The translations under genes were made by a program, and so were the position numbers. Source: an uncultured Collinsella sp. (GTDB taxonomy: Bacteria > Actinomycetota > Coriobacteriia > Coriobacteriales > Coriobacteriaceae). Taken from it: a stretch of DNA of 21,359 nt. Positions 13,552-21,171 of the stretch are shown in pieces. Below the pieces are notes generated by a model. The model did not search any database, had not been told where the DNA came from, and was given only the letters and a program-made list of their open reading frames with translations. Location: NCBI GenBank assembly GCA_900549185.1, contig URNM01000016.1, positions 1-21,359 on the forward strand, given 5' to 3'. Position 1 is the stretch's first letter, and the number at the start of each line of letters is the position of its first letter.

Positions 13552-16276
13552 ATGCAGCGCGTCGCATCGGACACTCGCGTCAATCCAGACCTCATCCTCA
13601 AGGCAATTGAGAAAGGCGAGGTCGCCGATGACGCTCGAACCAGCCGGGGACACCTCAAGATTTTCTTTGGCTACGCTGCTGGCGCAGGCAAAACCTATGC
13701 GATGCTTCAAGCCGCCCACGCCGCCAAGCGGCGGGGTGTCGCCGTCGTCGCGGGATACATCGAGCCGCACGAACGTCCGGCAACTGCCCATCTTGCACAA
13801 GGGCTTGAGAACGTGCCCTGTAAACTCATCGAGCACAACGGCATTACGCTCGGCGAGTTCGATCTAGATGCGGCTATCGAACGCGCCCCTCAGCTCATCC
13901 TTGTCGACGAGCTCGCCCATACGAATGCGCCGGGGTCTCGCCACGACAAACGCTATCAAGACGTCGAGGAACTTCTACATGCGGGCATCGACGTCTATAC
14001 GACCGTGAACGGAGAGCCTAAACGACATGGTTGCATCCATCACCGGCGTTGTCGTGAGCGAACGAATCCCCGACCGTATCTTCGATGATGCCGACCAGGT
14101 CGAGCTCGTCGACATAGAGCCCGAAGACCTACTTGAGCGCCTTCGCGCCGGCCTCGTCTACCGTCCCGCACAAGCCGACCGAGCGCAACAGCATTTTTTT
14201 ACCGTCGAAAACCTCACCGCACTCCGAGAAATCGCGCTGCGCCGCTGCGCCGATCGCACCGGCCACCTCACGGACGCCGCACGCGTGCTGGGAAACCGTG
14301 ACTACTACACCAGGGAGCGTATCTTAGTCTGTGTCTCCCCGGCGCCGACCAATCCCCGCATCGTCCGTGCCGCCGCACGCATGGCGAAAGCGTTTCGCAG
14401 CGAGCTCGTCGCCCTGTTCGTAGAGAGCCCGCGCACGCAAGCCATGAGCGATGATGAGCGCGCCAAGCTTACAGCCAATATCGCCCTAGCCGAGCAGCTC
14501 GGAGCACATATGGAAACCGTCTATGGCGACGACATCGCGTTTCAGATCTCCGAGTTCGCGCGCCTGTCGGGTATTTCGAAGATCGTCATGGGGCGCACGG
14601 GCGAGCGCAGCAGCGTCCGTCAGGCCCTCTTCGGCCGCAAATCTCTCGTAGAACAGCTCATAACATTCGCCCCGAACCTCGACATTTACATCATTCCAGA
14701 ACAGTCGACTCCGCCCTCCCGACCCAAAGGACGCCGCCATGCGCTCGCCCTGCAGCCGCCCAGCAGCCGAAACGTGCTTCGCACGCTGGCCCTCTCTCTT
14801 GCCGCCACGGCGATCGGCACGGCTTTCCGCCATCTGGGATTTGCCGATTCCAGCATCATATCCCTCTATATCCTCACGGCCCTGCTGACCGCCGTCACCA
14901 CGACGGGGCGTATCTGCACGATCGTATCGAGCGTGCTCTCTGTAGTGCTTTACAACTTCTGCTTCGTCACGCCTCTGTTTTCGCTCGCCAGCTACGACCG
15001 AAGCTATCTGGTCACGTTCGGCATCATGTTCGCTACCGCTATGGTCGCTGGCGAGTTAACTGCGCGCATCGCCGACAACGCCCGTACATCCGCCGAGAAC
15101 GCATTCAAAACGCGCGTACTCCTCGAAACGAACCAGCTCTTGCAGCAAGCCCATAGCGCGGAGGAGTGCGCCCGCGTCGCCATGAACCAACTCGTCAAAC
15201 TGCTAAAACTCGACGTGGTCTTCTACCCCGCCGAACACGGCACGCTCGGCAAGGCGCTCTATGAGTCCGCTGGCACCGAAAACCGATCCGCGTCGCTGCT
15301 CACCGACTACGAGCGCGCCGTTGCAACCTGGACCTACACCAACAACAAGCGCGCGGGCGCAAGCACGCGGACCCTGCCTGAGGCGCGCTGTCTCTACCTC
15401 GCGGTTCGCACCGGCGACAAGGTATTCGGTGTCATCGGCATCGCCCTGGAGGGGCGCGAGATCGAAGCCTTCGAGCATTCGATCGTCCTATCTATCGTAG
15501 GCGAATGCGCCTTGGCGCTCGAAAGCGACCGGGCGGCGCAAGAGCGCGAAGAGGCTGCGGTTTTGGCGAAAAACGAGCAGCTGCGCGCCAACCTTTTGCG
15601 CTCCATCGGCCACGATTTGAGGACACCCCTCACGGCTATATCCGGATCTGCGGCAATCCTTCGGAAGAGCGACGAGAAGCTCAGCCTCGAACAACGCTGC
15701 GATCTTGCCGATGCCATCTACGACGACTCCCTCTGGCTTATCGATACCGTGGAGAACCTCCTCGCCATCACACGCGTCGAGGACGGCACCATTCGCCTCA
15801 ACTTAACATCCGAGCTCATCGACGAGGTCATCGAGGCCGCTCTCAGCCATGTCGCCCAAGCATCGCATGGACGTGCCGTCACCATCGAGCATACTGACAA
15901 CATCCTGCTGGTACGCATCGACGTCCATCTCATCATGCAGGTGCTTACGAATCTCATCATGAACGCCTTCAAATACACGCCCGAGGACTCGACTGTCACC
16001 ATTAGCGCACGTCGCGAGGGTGAGTTCATCGTGGTGGACGTCGCAGACGATGGGCCGGGTGTAGCAGACTGCGACAAGCCTCATATCTTTGAGCGCTTCT
16101 TCACCTCAAGCAATACGCGGCCCGTGGATTCGCGTCGAAGCATCGGCCTTGGGCTGTCGCTCTGCCGCTCCATCGTGGAGGCGCATGGCGGCGTCATCGA
16201 AGTTCGCGACAACCACCCCCATGGGGCCGTCTTCCGTTTTACCCTGCCTGCCGAGGAGATCGAGATTCATGAATAA
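13552..16276 (+). pseudogene. kdpD: KdpD, K+/turgor sensor histidine kinase, interrupted by an 11-nt deletion
   Basis: The sum of both parts is about 900 aa, as usual. Part one (13552 to about 14010) is the KdpD sensor domain with Walker-type GAAGAGKTYAML, PHERP and LVDELAHTNAPGS. Part two (open to TAA 16274-16276) has a universal-stress-like domain, four membrane helices, a GAF region, the H-box SIGHDLRTPLTA, N-box NLIMNAFKYTP, and VADDGPGV, IFERFF and GLGLSLC. At TTVN the conserved next motif VQH(I/L)ESLND lacks VQH(I/L): after AAC (14008-14010) the sequence runs G GAG AGC, 11 nt short, shifting frame. As read, the product stops at 14086-14088. ATG 13552 has AGAAAGG upstream; earlier in-frame starts are weaker. 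Confidence 0.92.
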
Positions 16277-16973
16277 TGCCGCTAAGCCACGCATTCTCCT
16301 GGTCGAAGATGACCTGACCGTTCAAAACCTCGTTTCGACCGCGCTTGACCTCCACGGCTATGTCGTGAGCAAGGTTTGCGACGGCCAGGCCGCCATCATG
16401 GATGCGGTGTCGCACGGCCCCAGCCTCATCATGCTCGATCTCGGCCTTCCCGACATTGACGGTATCGAGGTCATCACGAAAATCCGAAGCTGGTCGGCAG
16501 TCCCCATTATCGTCATTTCGGCGCGCACCGAAGATTCCGACAAGATTGCAGCACTTGACGCAGGGGCAGACGACTACCTCACCAAGCCCTTTTCTGTGGA
16601 TGAGTTGCTCGCGCGCGTCCGTGCGAATTTGAGGCGCTCCTCGATGGCGTCAAGCGAGTCGACAGAAGCGAGCACGTTTGACAACGGTCCGCTGCATATC
16701 GACTACGCCGCGGGATACGCGACGAAAGACGGACGCGAGCTCTCGCTTACCCCAACCGAGTACAAATTGCTCGTCCTTCTAGCGAAAAACGTCGACAAGG
16801 TGCTCACCCACACCTTCATCACCCGCGAGATATGGGGCACGAGCTGGGACAGCGATCTGGCGAGCCTGCGCGTGTTCATGCGCACCCTGCGCAAGAAGAT
16901 CGAGGCAGACCCCTCTCACCCCAAGATGATTCAGACGCACATGGGTGTCGGGTACCGCATGCAGCGTCTCTAG
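16269..16973 (+). CDS. kdpE: KdpE, OmpR-family response regulator of kdpFABC
   Basis: 234 aa. The receiver domain (about 8-120) has acidic residues E13, D14 and D15, phospho-acceptor Asp57 (MLDLGLPDIDG), Ser84 and Lys106 (LTKPF). The C-terminal winged helix (about 140-230) has LSLTPTEYKLLVLLAKN, TREIWG, LRVFMRTLRKKIE and the terminal GVGYRM. When phosphorylated by KdpD it activates kdpFABC under K+ limitation. The ATG overlaps the kdpD end by 8 nt (ATGAATAA). The reading frame is intact, in contrast to its kinase, so it would depend on another phosphate donor if kdpD is truly broken. Confidence 0.96.
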   Translation: MNNAAKPRILLVEDDLTVQNLVSTALDLHGYVVSKVCDGQAAIMDAVSHGPSLIMLDLGLPDIDGIEVITKIRSWSAVPIIVISARTEDSDKIAALDAGADDYLTKPFSVDELLARVRANLRRSSMASSESTEASTFDNGPLHIDYAAGYATKDGRELSLTPTEYKLLVLLAKNVDKVLTHTFITREIWGTSWDSDLASLRVFMRTLRKKIEADPSHPKMIQTHMGVGYRMQRL

Positions 16974-16982
16974 CCCATCCCA

Positions 16983-17057
16983 AAAAAAGTTGCGGTGGAA
17001 TACGGAGTAGATAAGGCCTTTGACAGCCAAAACAGTCCGTATTCCACCGCAACTGAT
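16983..17057 (-). repeat. 75-bp stem-loop repeat, copy 2; terminator between kdpE and feo
   Basis: Arms 16988-17006 and 17036-17054 are perfect 19-bp inverted copies around the 29-nt loop 17007-17035, which is identical to the loop of copy 1. On the minus strand T7 follows the stem (16988-16982), so it would end the leftward feo-side transcript before kdpE. It begins 10 bp after the kdpE stop. Both copies have the same orientation relative to the T-tract. Confidence 0.88.
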
Positions 17058-17111
17058 TTAACGATACCCAAAAAATACTCTTCAACTCGCCGCGCTCGCG
17101 TCCAAATGCAC

Positions 17112-17144
17112 AAAGCGCCCCGCGAACGGATGCCCGCGGGGCGC
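17112..17144 (-). terminator. GC-rich terminator after the Cys-rich membrane protein gene
   Basis: GCGCCCCGCG (17115-17124) and CGCGGGGCGC (17135-17144) form a perfect 10-bp stem with a 10-nt loop, followed on the minus strand by a weak T-run (TTTGTGCATTT). It lies 15 bp after the stop of the Cys-rich protein. Copy 2 of the 75-bp repeat is a second terminator further on. Confidence 0.7.
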
Positions 17145-17158
17145 CTCGATGACGGGCC

Positions 17159-17359
17159 TTATTTGATACCGCGGCCCAAGTCTTCGGCGATTTTGTCCAC
17201 GCCCTTAAGTGCGGCGCACGTCTTTTTGTTGAAGCAATGCCCCGTGCAAACGCCACCCTGAGCGCAGTCGGCGCAGGTGCCCTTGCGGTAGATGCGCACG
17301 CACACGGCGACAAACGCAACGCCGATAACAGCCAGTACAACAATATCGATAGGTGCCAT
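17159..17359 (-). CDS. FeoB-associated Cys-rich membrane protein
   Basis: 66 aa. An N-terminal membrane helix (PIDIVVLAVIGVAFVAVCV, about 3-21) is followed by a basic patch and a Cys-rich tail, CADC, then GGVCTGHC and KKTC (about 29-48), the hallmark of the small protein often encoded next to feoB. Its exact role is unsettled; Fe2+ relay or an FeoC-like function has been proposed for the family. ATG 17359 follows AGGAGG by 6 nt. A terminator separates it from feoB upstream, so read-through or an own promoter is needed. Confidence 0.88.
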   Translation of the reverse strand: MAPIDIVVLAVIGVAFVAVCVRIYRKGTCADCAQGGVCTGHCFNKKTCAALKGVDKIAEDLGRGIK

Positions 17360-17472
17360 AGCAAGCCTCCTCTAGTTAACCACCACTTACTTTACCCCAT
17401 TCTCCACCTACCAAAAAGGGACAGGTTTATTTTGGTCGGTTTTATCTGCGGAAACGCCACATCTCCCCCACC

Positions 17473-17505
17473 AAAAAGCCCGAGTGTCGCTGGGACACCC
17501 GGGCT
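17473..17505 (-). terminator. Rho-independent terminator of the feo operon
   Basis: Arms 17494-17505 and 17477-17488 pair over 12 positions with one mismatch around a 5-nt loop. On the minus strand T5 follows (17477-17473). It lies 29 bp after the feoB stop codon. Confidence 0.8.
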
Positions 17506-17534
17506 CATGGAAAGGGGTTAATCCTTATTCGGAC

Positions 17535-19862
17535 TTAAGCGGAAACTGCGGCGGAAGCAGCGTTGGTCTCGTCCTCGTCGGTCCATGCATGCTTGGGCAT
17601 GGGACGGAAGATCTGGAAGAGCATCGCAACCAGCAGCACGATAGCCACAACCGTCCAGAAGCCAAACTGACCCAGAACAAGCAGGTTGTAGAACTGGTTG
17701 ATGAACAGGCCGATCACCCAAGCAAAGGCGCACTCGTAACCGATGGCAATCGCGAACCACTTGCCGGAATCCATCTGGTTGCGGATGGCACCCATGGCAG
17801 CAAAGCACGGAGCGCACAGCAGGTTGAACGCGCCAAAGGCGACGCAGGCGCCCATGGTGGGGAACATGCCGGCAAACGCGGTCCACAGGCTCGGGTCGGT
17901 CTCGCCCGCGTCGGCAACGGACAGCAGCGAGCCGGCGGTGGCGACGACGTTCTCCTTGGCGACAAGGCCCGAGACGGACAGCGCTGTTGCCTGCCAGGTG
18001 CTAAAGCCAAGCGGGGCGAAGATCCAGGAGACCAGGTTGCCGAGCATGGCAAGCACGGAGTAGTCCATGAACTCCTCGGAGATGCCGTCCATCGCGGGCA
18101 GGTAGCCAAAGGAACCATTGTAGCTACCAAAGTTGGACAGGAACCAAACCACGACAGTGGACGCGAAGATGACCGTGCCGGCCTTCTTGATAAAGGCCCA
18201 GCAGCGCTCCCACACGTGCAGCGCCCAAGAGCGGATCGCCGGGAAGTGGTAGGCAGGAAGCTCCATAACGAACGGCGTCGGGCGACCGGCGAAGAGCTTG
18301 GTCTTTTTGAGCATGAGGCCCGAGGCGACGACGGCAAAGACGCCCAGGAAGTAGAAGAGCGGACTGATCCACGCGGCGGTGGTGGAAGAATCGCCGATGA
18401 TGGAACCCATGAGCAGGGCGATGATCGGCAGCTTGGCGCCACAGGGAATAAACGTGGTGGTCATGACCGTCATGCGGCGGTCCTTCTCGTTCTCGATGGT
18501 CTTGGTGGCCATGACGCCGGGAACGCCGCAGCCCGAGGACACGAGCATGGGGATAAAGGACTTACCGGACAGGCCAAAGCGGCGGAACACGCGGTCCATG
18601 ATGAAGGCGACGCGGGCCATGTAGCCGCAGTCCTCCAGGAAGGACAGCATCACGAACAGCAAGAACATCTGCGGGACAAAGCCCATGATGGCGCCGATGC
18701 CGGCCACGATACCGTCGCAGACCAGCGAATCGACAAGACCGCCGTCCTCGGTGCCACCCGCCACAAGAGCGTTATGCACCGCGGTGGTGATACCCGGGAC
18801 ATAGGGACCGTACTGTGCCGGGTCGACCGAGTCGGCATTGTCGCCCGCAGCCTCGACAGCTGCGTCGTAGACGTCGCGGCCCTGGCCGAGCACATACCAG
18901 CCGTCGGTGCCGAAGAGCTGGTCGTTGGTGAAGTCGGTCACCGTGCCGCCCAAGGTAGAAACGGCGATGTAGTACACGCAGAACATGATGACCACAAAGA
19001 TCGGCAGGCCCAGGATACGGTTGGTAACCACGCGGTCGATCTTTTCGGAGGTGCTCATCTTGGCCGGAGCCTTGGTGAGGCACTCGTCAATGATGTGGGC
19101 AATCACGCCGTAGCGCTCACCGGTGATGATGGACTCGGCATCGTCGTCGCAGCCCTGCTCGCACTGGGCGACCAGCTCCTCCACGCGAGTGGCCTTCTCC
19201 TTGGTGAGGTTGATGAGTTTGCAGGCGTCTGCATCACGCTCGAACAGCTTGACGGCGTAATAGCGGCGCTTGTTGGCGGGAACGCTCGCCGGAAGGTTGT
19301 TCTCGATGTGCGTCAGAACGTCCTCGATGGAGGAGTCGAACTTGTGCTCCGGCACCTCGCCCTTGGAAGCAGCAGACTTCTTGACCTGCTCGAAGAGCTC
19401 CTTGATGCCCTTGTTCTTAAGGGCGGAGATCATCATGACCGGGCAGCCGAGCTTCTTGGAGAGTTTGTCCGTGTCGATCTTGTCGCCGTTCTTCTCGACC
19501 AAGTCGGCCATGTTGAGGGCAACGACCACGGGCAGGCCGGTCTCGATAACCTGAAGCGCCAGGTACAGGTTACGCTCGAGGTTGGTGGCATCGACAACCT
19601 GGACGACGACATCGGGCTCGCCGCTCATGAGGTAATCGCGCGAGCATTGCTCCTCGGGGCTGTAGGGGGAAAGCGAGTAGATGCCGGGGAGGTCCGTGAT
19701 GGTAACGTTCTTGTCGCTTAGGAGCTTGGCTTCCTTTTTCTCAACCGTGACGCCGGGCCAGTTGCCAACGTAGCCGTTGGCGCCGGTGATCAGGTTGAAA
19801 AGCGTGGTCTTGCCGCAGTTGGGGTTACCCGCCAGCGCGACATGGATCTGAGAATCCGCCAT
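17535..19862 (-). CDS. feoB: FeoB, GTP-dependent ferrous iron transporter
   Basis: 775 aa, the normal length. The cytoplasmic G domain has G1 GNPNCGKTT (12-20), G2 in GVTVEKKEA, G3 DLPG, G4 NMAD and G5 SALK. A helical spacer with an Asp/Glu-rich stretch follows, then the membrane part with both gate regions, including SFLEDCGYMARVAFIMDR, SSGCGVPGVMA and IPCGAKLPI, whose Cys residues are typical of the Fe2+ path. It imports Fe2+ across the plasma membrane. ATG 19862 follows AAGGA. The two feoA genes precede it and a palindromic operator candidate lies in between. The C-terminus ends in a short Ala-rich tail. Confidence 0.97.
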   Translation of the reverse strand: MADSQIHVALAGNPNCGKTTLFNLITGANGYVGNWPGVTVEKKEAKLLSDKNVTITDLPGIYSLSPYSPEEQCSRDYLMSGEPDVVVQVVDATNLERNLYLALQVIETGLPVVVALNMADLVEKNGDKIDTDKLSKKLGCPVMMISALKNKGIKELFEQVKKSAASKGEVPEHKFDSSIEDVLTHIENNLPASVPANKRRYYAVKLFERDADACKLINLTKEKATRVEELVAQCEQGCDDDAESIITGERYGVIAHIIDECLTKAPAKMSTSEKIDRVVTNRILGLPIFVVIMFCVYYIAVSTLGGTVTDFTNDQLFGTDGWYVLGQGRDVYDAAVEAAGDNADSVDPAQYGPYVPGITTAVHNALVAGGTEDGGLVDSLVCDGIVAGIGAIMGFVPQMFLLFVMLSFLEDCGYMARVAFIMDRVFRRFGLSGKSFIPMLVSSGCGVPGVMATKTIENEKDRRMTVMTTTFIPCGAKLPIIALLMGSIIGDSSTTAAWISPLFYFLGVFAVVASGLMLKKTKLFAGRPTPFVMELPAYHFPAIRSWALHVWERCWAFIKKAGTVIFASTVVVWFLSNFGSYNGSFGYLPAMDGISEEFMDYSVLAMLGNLVSWIFAPLGFSTWQATALSVSGLVAKENVVATAGSLLSVADAGETDPSLWTAFAGMFPTMGACVAFGAFNLLCAPCFAAMGAIRNQMDSGKWFAIAIGYECAFAWVIGLFINQFYNLLVLGQFGFWTVVAIVLLVAMLFQIFRPMPKHAWTDEDETNAASAAVSA

Positions 19863-19930
19863 TCAATCCTTCTTCCTTGTGTGCCCGCGCTGCTTTCTCC
19901 GCGCGGGCTGGATAATGTGCTTCAAAAATG

Positions 19931-19966
19931 CTGCATTAAGTTAGAAAAACCTAACTTTATCTGCAG
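19931..19966. promoter_or_regulatory. Palindrome upstream of feoB, candidate iron-responsive operator
   Basis: AAGTTAG (19938-19944) and CTAACTT (19951-19957) are exact inverted copies with spacer AAAAAC, bracketed by CTGCA/TGCAG (19931-19935 and 19962-19966). The TTAAGTTAG...CTAACTTTA pattern resembles the TTAGGTTAG-CTAACCTAA style of DtxR/IdeR boxes in Gram-positives. It lies 69 bp upstream of feoB. It could also be an AT-rich hairpin in the feoA-feoB message. Iron control is inferred from context. Confidence 0.45.
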
Positions 19967-19985
19967 AAATATACGCTGCAAGCCC

Positions 19986-20207
19986 CTACTGGACCTCGAC
20001 GACGGCCGCCTCCTCCTTGCGGATGGAAAGCTCGTAGCCGCGCACGTTGATCTCGACCGGATCACCGAGCGGTGCAACCTTCACGACCTTGAACGAAGTG
20101 CCCTTGATGAGCCCCAGGTCCATAAGGTGGCGGCGAAGCGCGCCCTCACCGTGAAGCTTGACGATGGTGGAGCTCTCGCCCACCTTAACGTCACCCAACG
20201 TCTTCAT
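19986..20207 (-). CDS. feoA: FeoA-family protein (proximal to feoB)
   Basis: 73 aa, the typical size of this SH3-like domain. It has the family pattern TLGDVKVGESSTIVKL, then LRRHLMDLGLIKGTSFKVV, DPVEINVRGYELSIRKEEA and a final hydrophobic strand. FeoA acts in the cytoplasm with FeoB, probably by touching its G domain. ATG 20207 has AAAGGGGG about 10 nt upstream. It is the second of two feoA genes and is separated from feoB by 123 bp carrying a palindrome. Confidence 0.93.
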   Translation of the reverse strand: MKTLGDVKVGESSTIVKLHGEGALRRHLMDLGLIKGTSFKVVKVAPLGDPVEINVRGYELSIRKEEAAVVEVQ

Positions 20208-20246
20208 CCTCTTGTCCCCCTTTCGGTTTTTATCAAATGCTGCGAA

Positions 20247-20489
20247 CTAACCGACGGTCATGATGTGCATGGCGACCTTGGAATCGATGCCAAAGCGTGC
20301 GCCCAGCACAGTGACGATGATATTGGCGCCACTCGAGCTCACCACGTGGATTTCGTTGCCCTCGACAAAGCCGAGGTCCTTGAGGTGGTGCTTCATGTCC
20401 TCATTGCCCTTTACACGAGACACGCGCACGGTTTCGCCCGCTTTTACCATCGAAAGCGGCATGGCCGGCATCTGCGGTCCGCAAGACAT
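20247..20489 (-). CDS. feoA: FeoA-family protein (first gene of the feo operon)
   Basis: 80 aa, again an SH3-like FeoA domain: MPLSMVKAGETVRVSRVKG, KHHLKDLGFVEGNEIHVV, then ANIIVTVLGARFGIDSKVA. It differs from the second copy by an N-terminal extension with Cys (MSCGPQMPA) and clearly diverged sequence, so the pair is an old duplication or two specialised FeoA types. ATG 20489 follows AGGAG by 7 nt. A 15-bp inverted repeat lies 43-96 bp upstream in the likely promoter. Confidence 0.92.
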   Translation of the reverse strand: MSCGPQMPAMPLSMVKAGETVRVSRVKGNEDMKHHLKDLGFVEGNEIHVVSSSGANIIVTVLGARFGIDSKVAMHIMTVG

Positions 20490-20531
20490 GAGTGGCTCCT
20501 AACGTCAGTTCGTCCTCAACATCGACGCGAT

Positions 20532-20585
20532 AAAAGTTAACCACGTCTATGTTCGCTTTAGTAAACTAGCACGTGGTTAACTTTT
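20532..20585. promoter_or_regulatory. Long inverted repeat in the feo promoter region
   Basis: AAAAGTTAACCACGT (20532-20546) and ACGTGGTTAACTTTT (20571-20585) are perfect 15-bp inverted copies with a 24-nt spacer. Each arm contains the small palindrome GTTAAC, so each may be one dimer site. The AAGTTAxC element is shared with the palindrome before feoB. It is the most likely control site of the feo operon; an iron-dependent repressor of the DtxR or Fur type is inferred, not shown. Confidence 0.5.
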
Positions 20586-20632
20586 TGGAAAGGGTCCCTA
20601 TTCAGATTTCGAAAAAGTTTCCTATATGAAAC

Positions 20633-20668
20633 AAAAAGGCGCGGCAAAGAGCTGTCCTTTGCCGCGCC
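20633..20668 (-). terminator. Rho-independent terminator of the HPr gene
   Basis: GGCGCGGCAAAG (20638-20649) and CTTTGCCGCGCC (20657-20668) form a perfect 12-bp stem with a 7-nt loop, followed on the minus strand by T5 (20637-20633). It lies 9 bp after the HPr stop and insulates feo from it. Confidence 0.9.
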
Positions 20669-20677
20669 CTGTCATGC

Positions 20678-20926
20678 TTAGAGCGAGAGGTTTCTGATCG
20701 ACGTGACGCAGGAAGCCTCATCCACGCCCGAAACGCGGAAGATGATGTCCTCGCCGCACTCGCCGTAGAGAGCCATGAGGCCCATAACGTCGCGACCGTC
20801 GGTATGGCGGTCGCCGATGCTGACCGACACGTCGCTACGATGCTTGGCAATGATGTCATAGAGCAGCGCAACCGGGCGGGCATGCAGTCCCAACGGATCT
20901 TTAATCGTCTTTGTAAACTCGACCAT
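20678..20926 (-). CDS. HPr-family phosphocarrier protein with Asp at position 46
   Basis: 82 aa, slightly shorter than usual (85-90). GLHARP at 13-18 holds the phosphorylatable His15, which takes phosphate from enzyme I and passes it to PTS EIIA proteins. The second signature, GRDVMGLMAL (44-53), aligns with the KSIMGVMSL stretch of Firmicute HPr. The regulatory Ser46 phosphorylated by HPr kinase is Asp46 here, so the protein resembles the phosphoserine form permanently. ATG 20926 has GGGAGGGG just upstream and fits the family start; an alternative 8 codons earlier is unlikely. It is monocistronic, with its own terminator. Confidence 0.92.
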   Translation of the reverse strand: MVEFTKTIKDPLGLHARPVALLYDIIAKHRSDVSVSIGDRHTDGRDVMGLMALYGECGEDIIFRVSGVDEASCVTSIRNLSL

Positions 20927-20950
20927 GTCCCCTCCCGCGGCATCGCACAT

Positions 20951-21171
20951 TCGGCCGGCAAAACCCAGCCACGTGGTAGCTATTGTACCGTTAGATGCTT
21001 CTCGAGAGCTCCTCTGAACACCTCGTGGTCAAAAAGTGGCAAATATGAGTACTGTCACCAATTTAGTAGCAGCAAAATCGAGAGCAAATTGCCTAATTTG
21101 AGCGATTCGAAGGTGGCGCGCGCAGACGTGGTGTAAGAGTGTCCTGAGGTCCGTCGCTGCAAGCCCCGATG
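20951..21171. promoter_or_regulatory. HPr upstream region with an AT-rich island
   Basis: No gene is visible. On the minus strand TACAAT (20987-20982) is a fair -10 about 56 bp before the HPr start, but the -35 is weak. 21040-21110 is markedly AT-rich against its surroundings and has the perfect inverted repeat CAAATT/AATTTG (21085-21100). It may hold an operator or the end of an inserted element; neither can be settled here. Confidence 0.3.

Noticed and set aside
8584..17057. CRISPR array or IS pair from the two 75-bp repeats
   Set aside because: Only two copies 8.4 kb apart, no regular spacers, and no transposase or target duplications seen around them.
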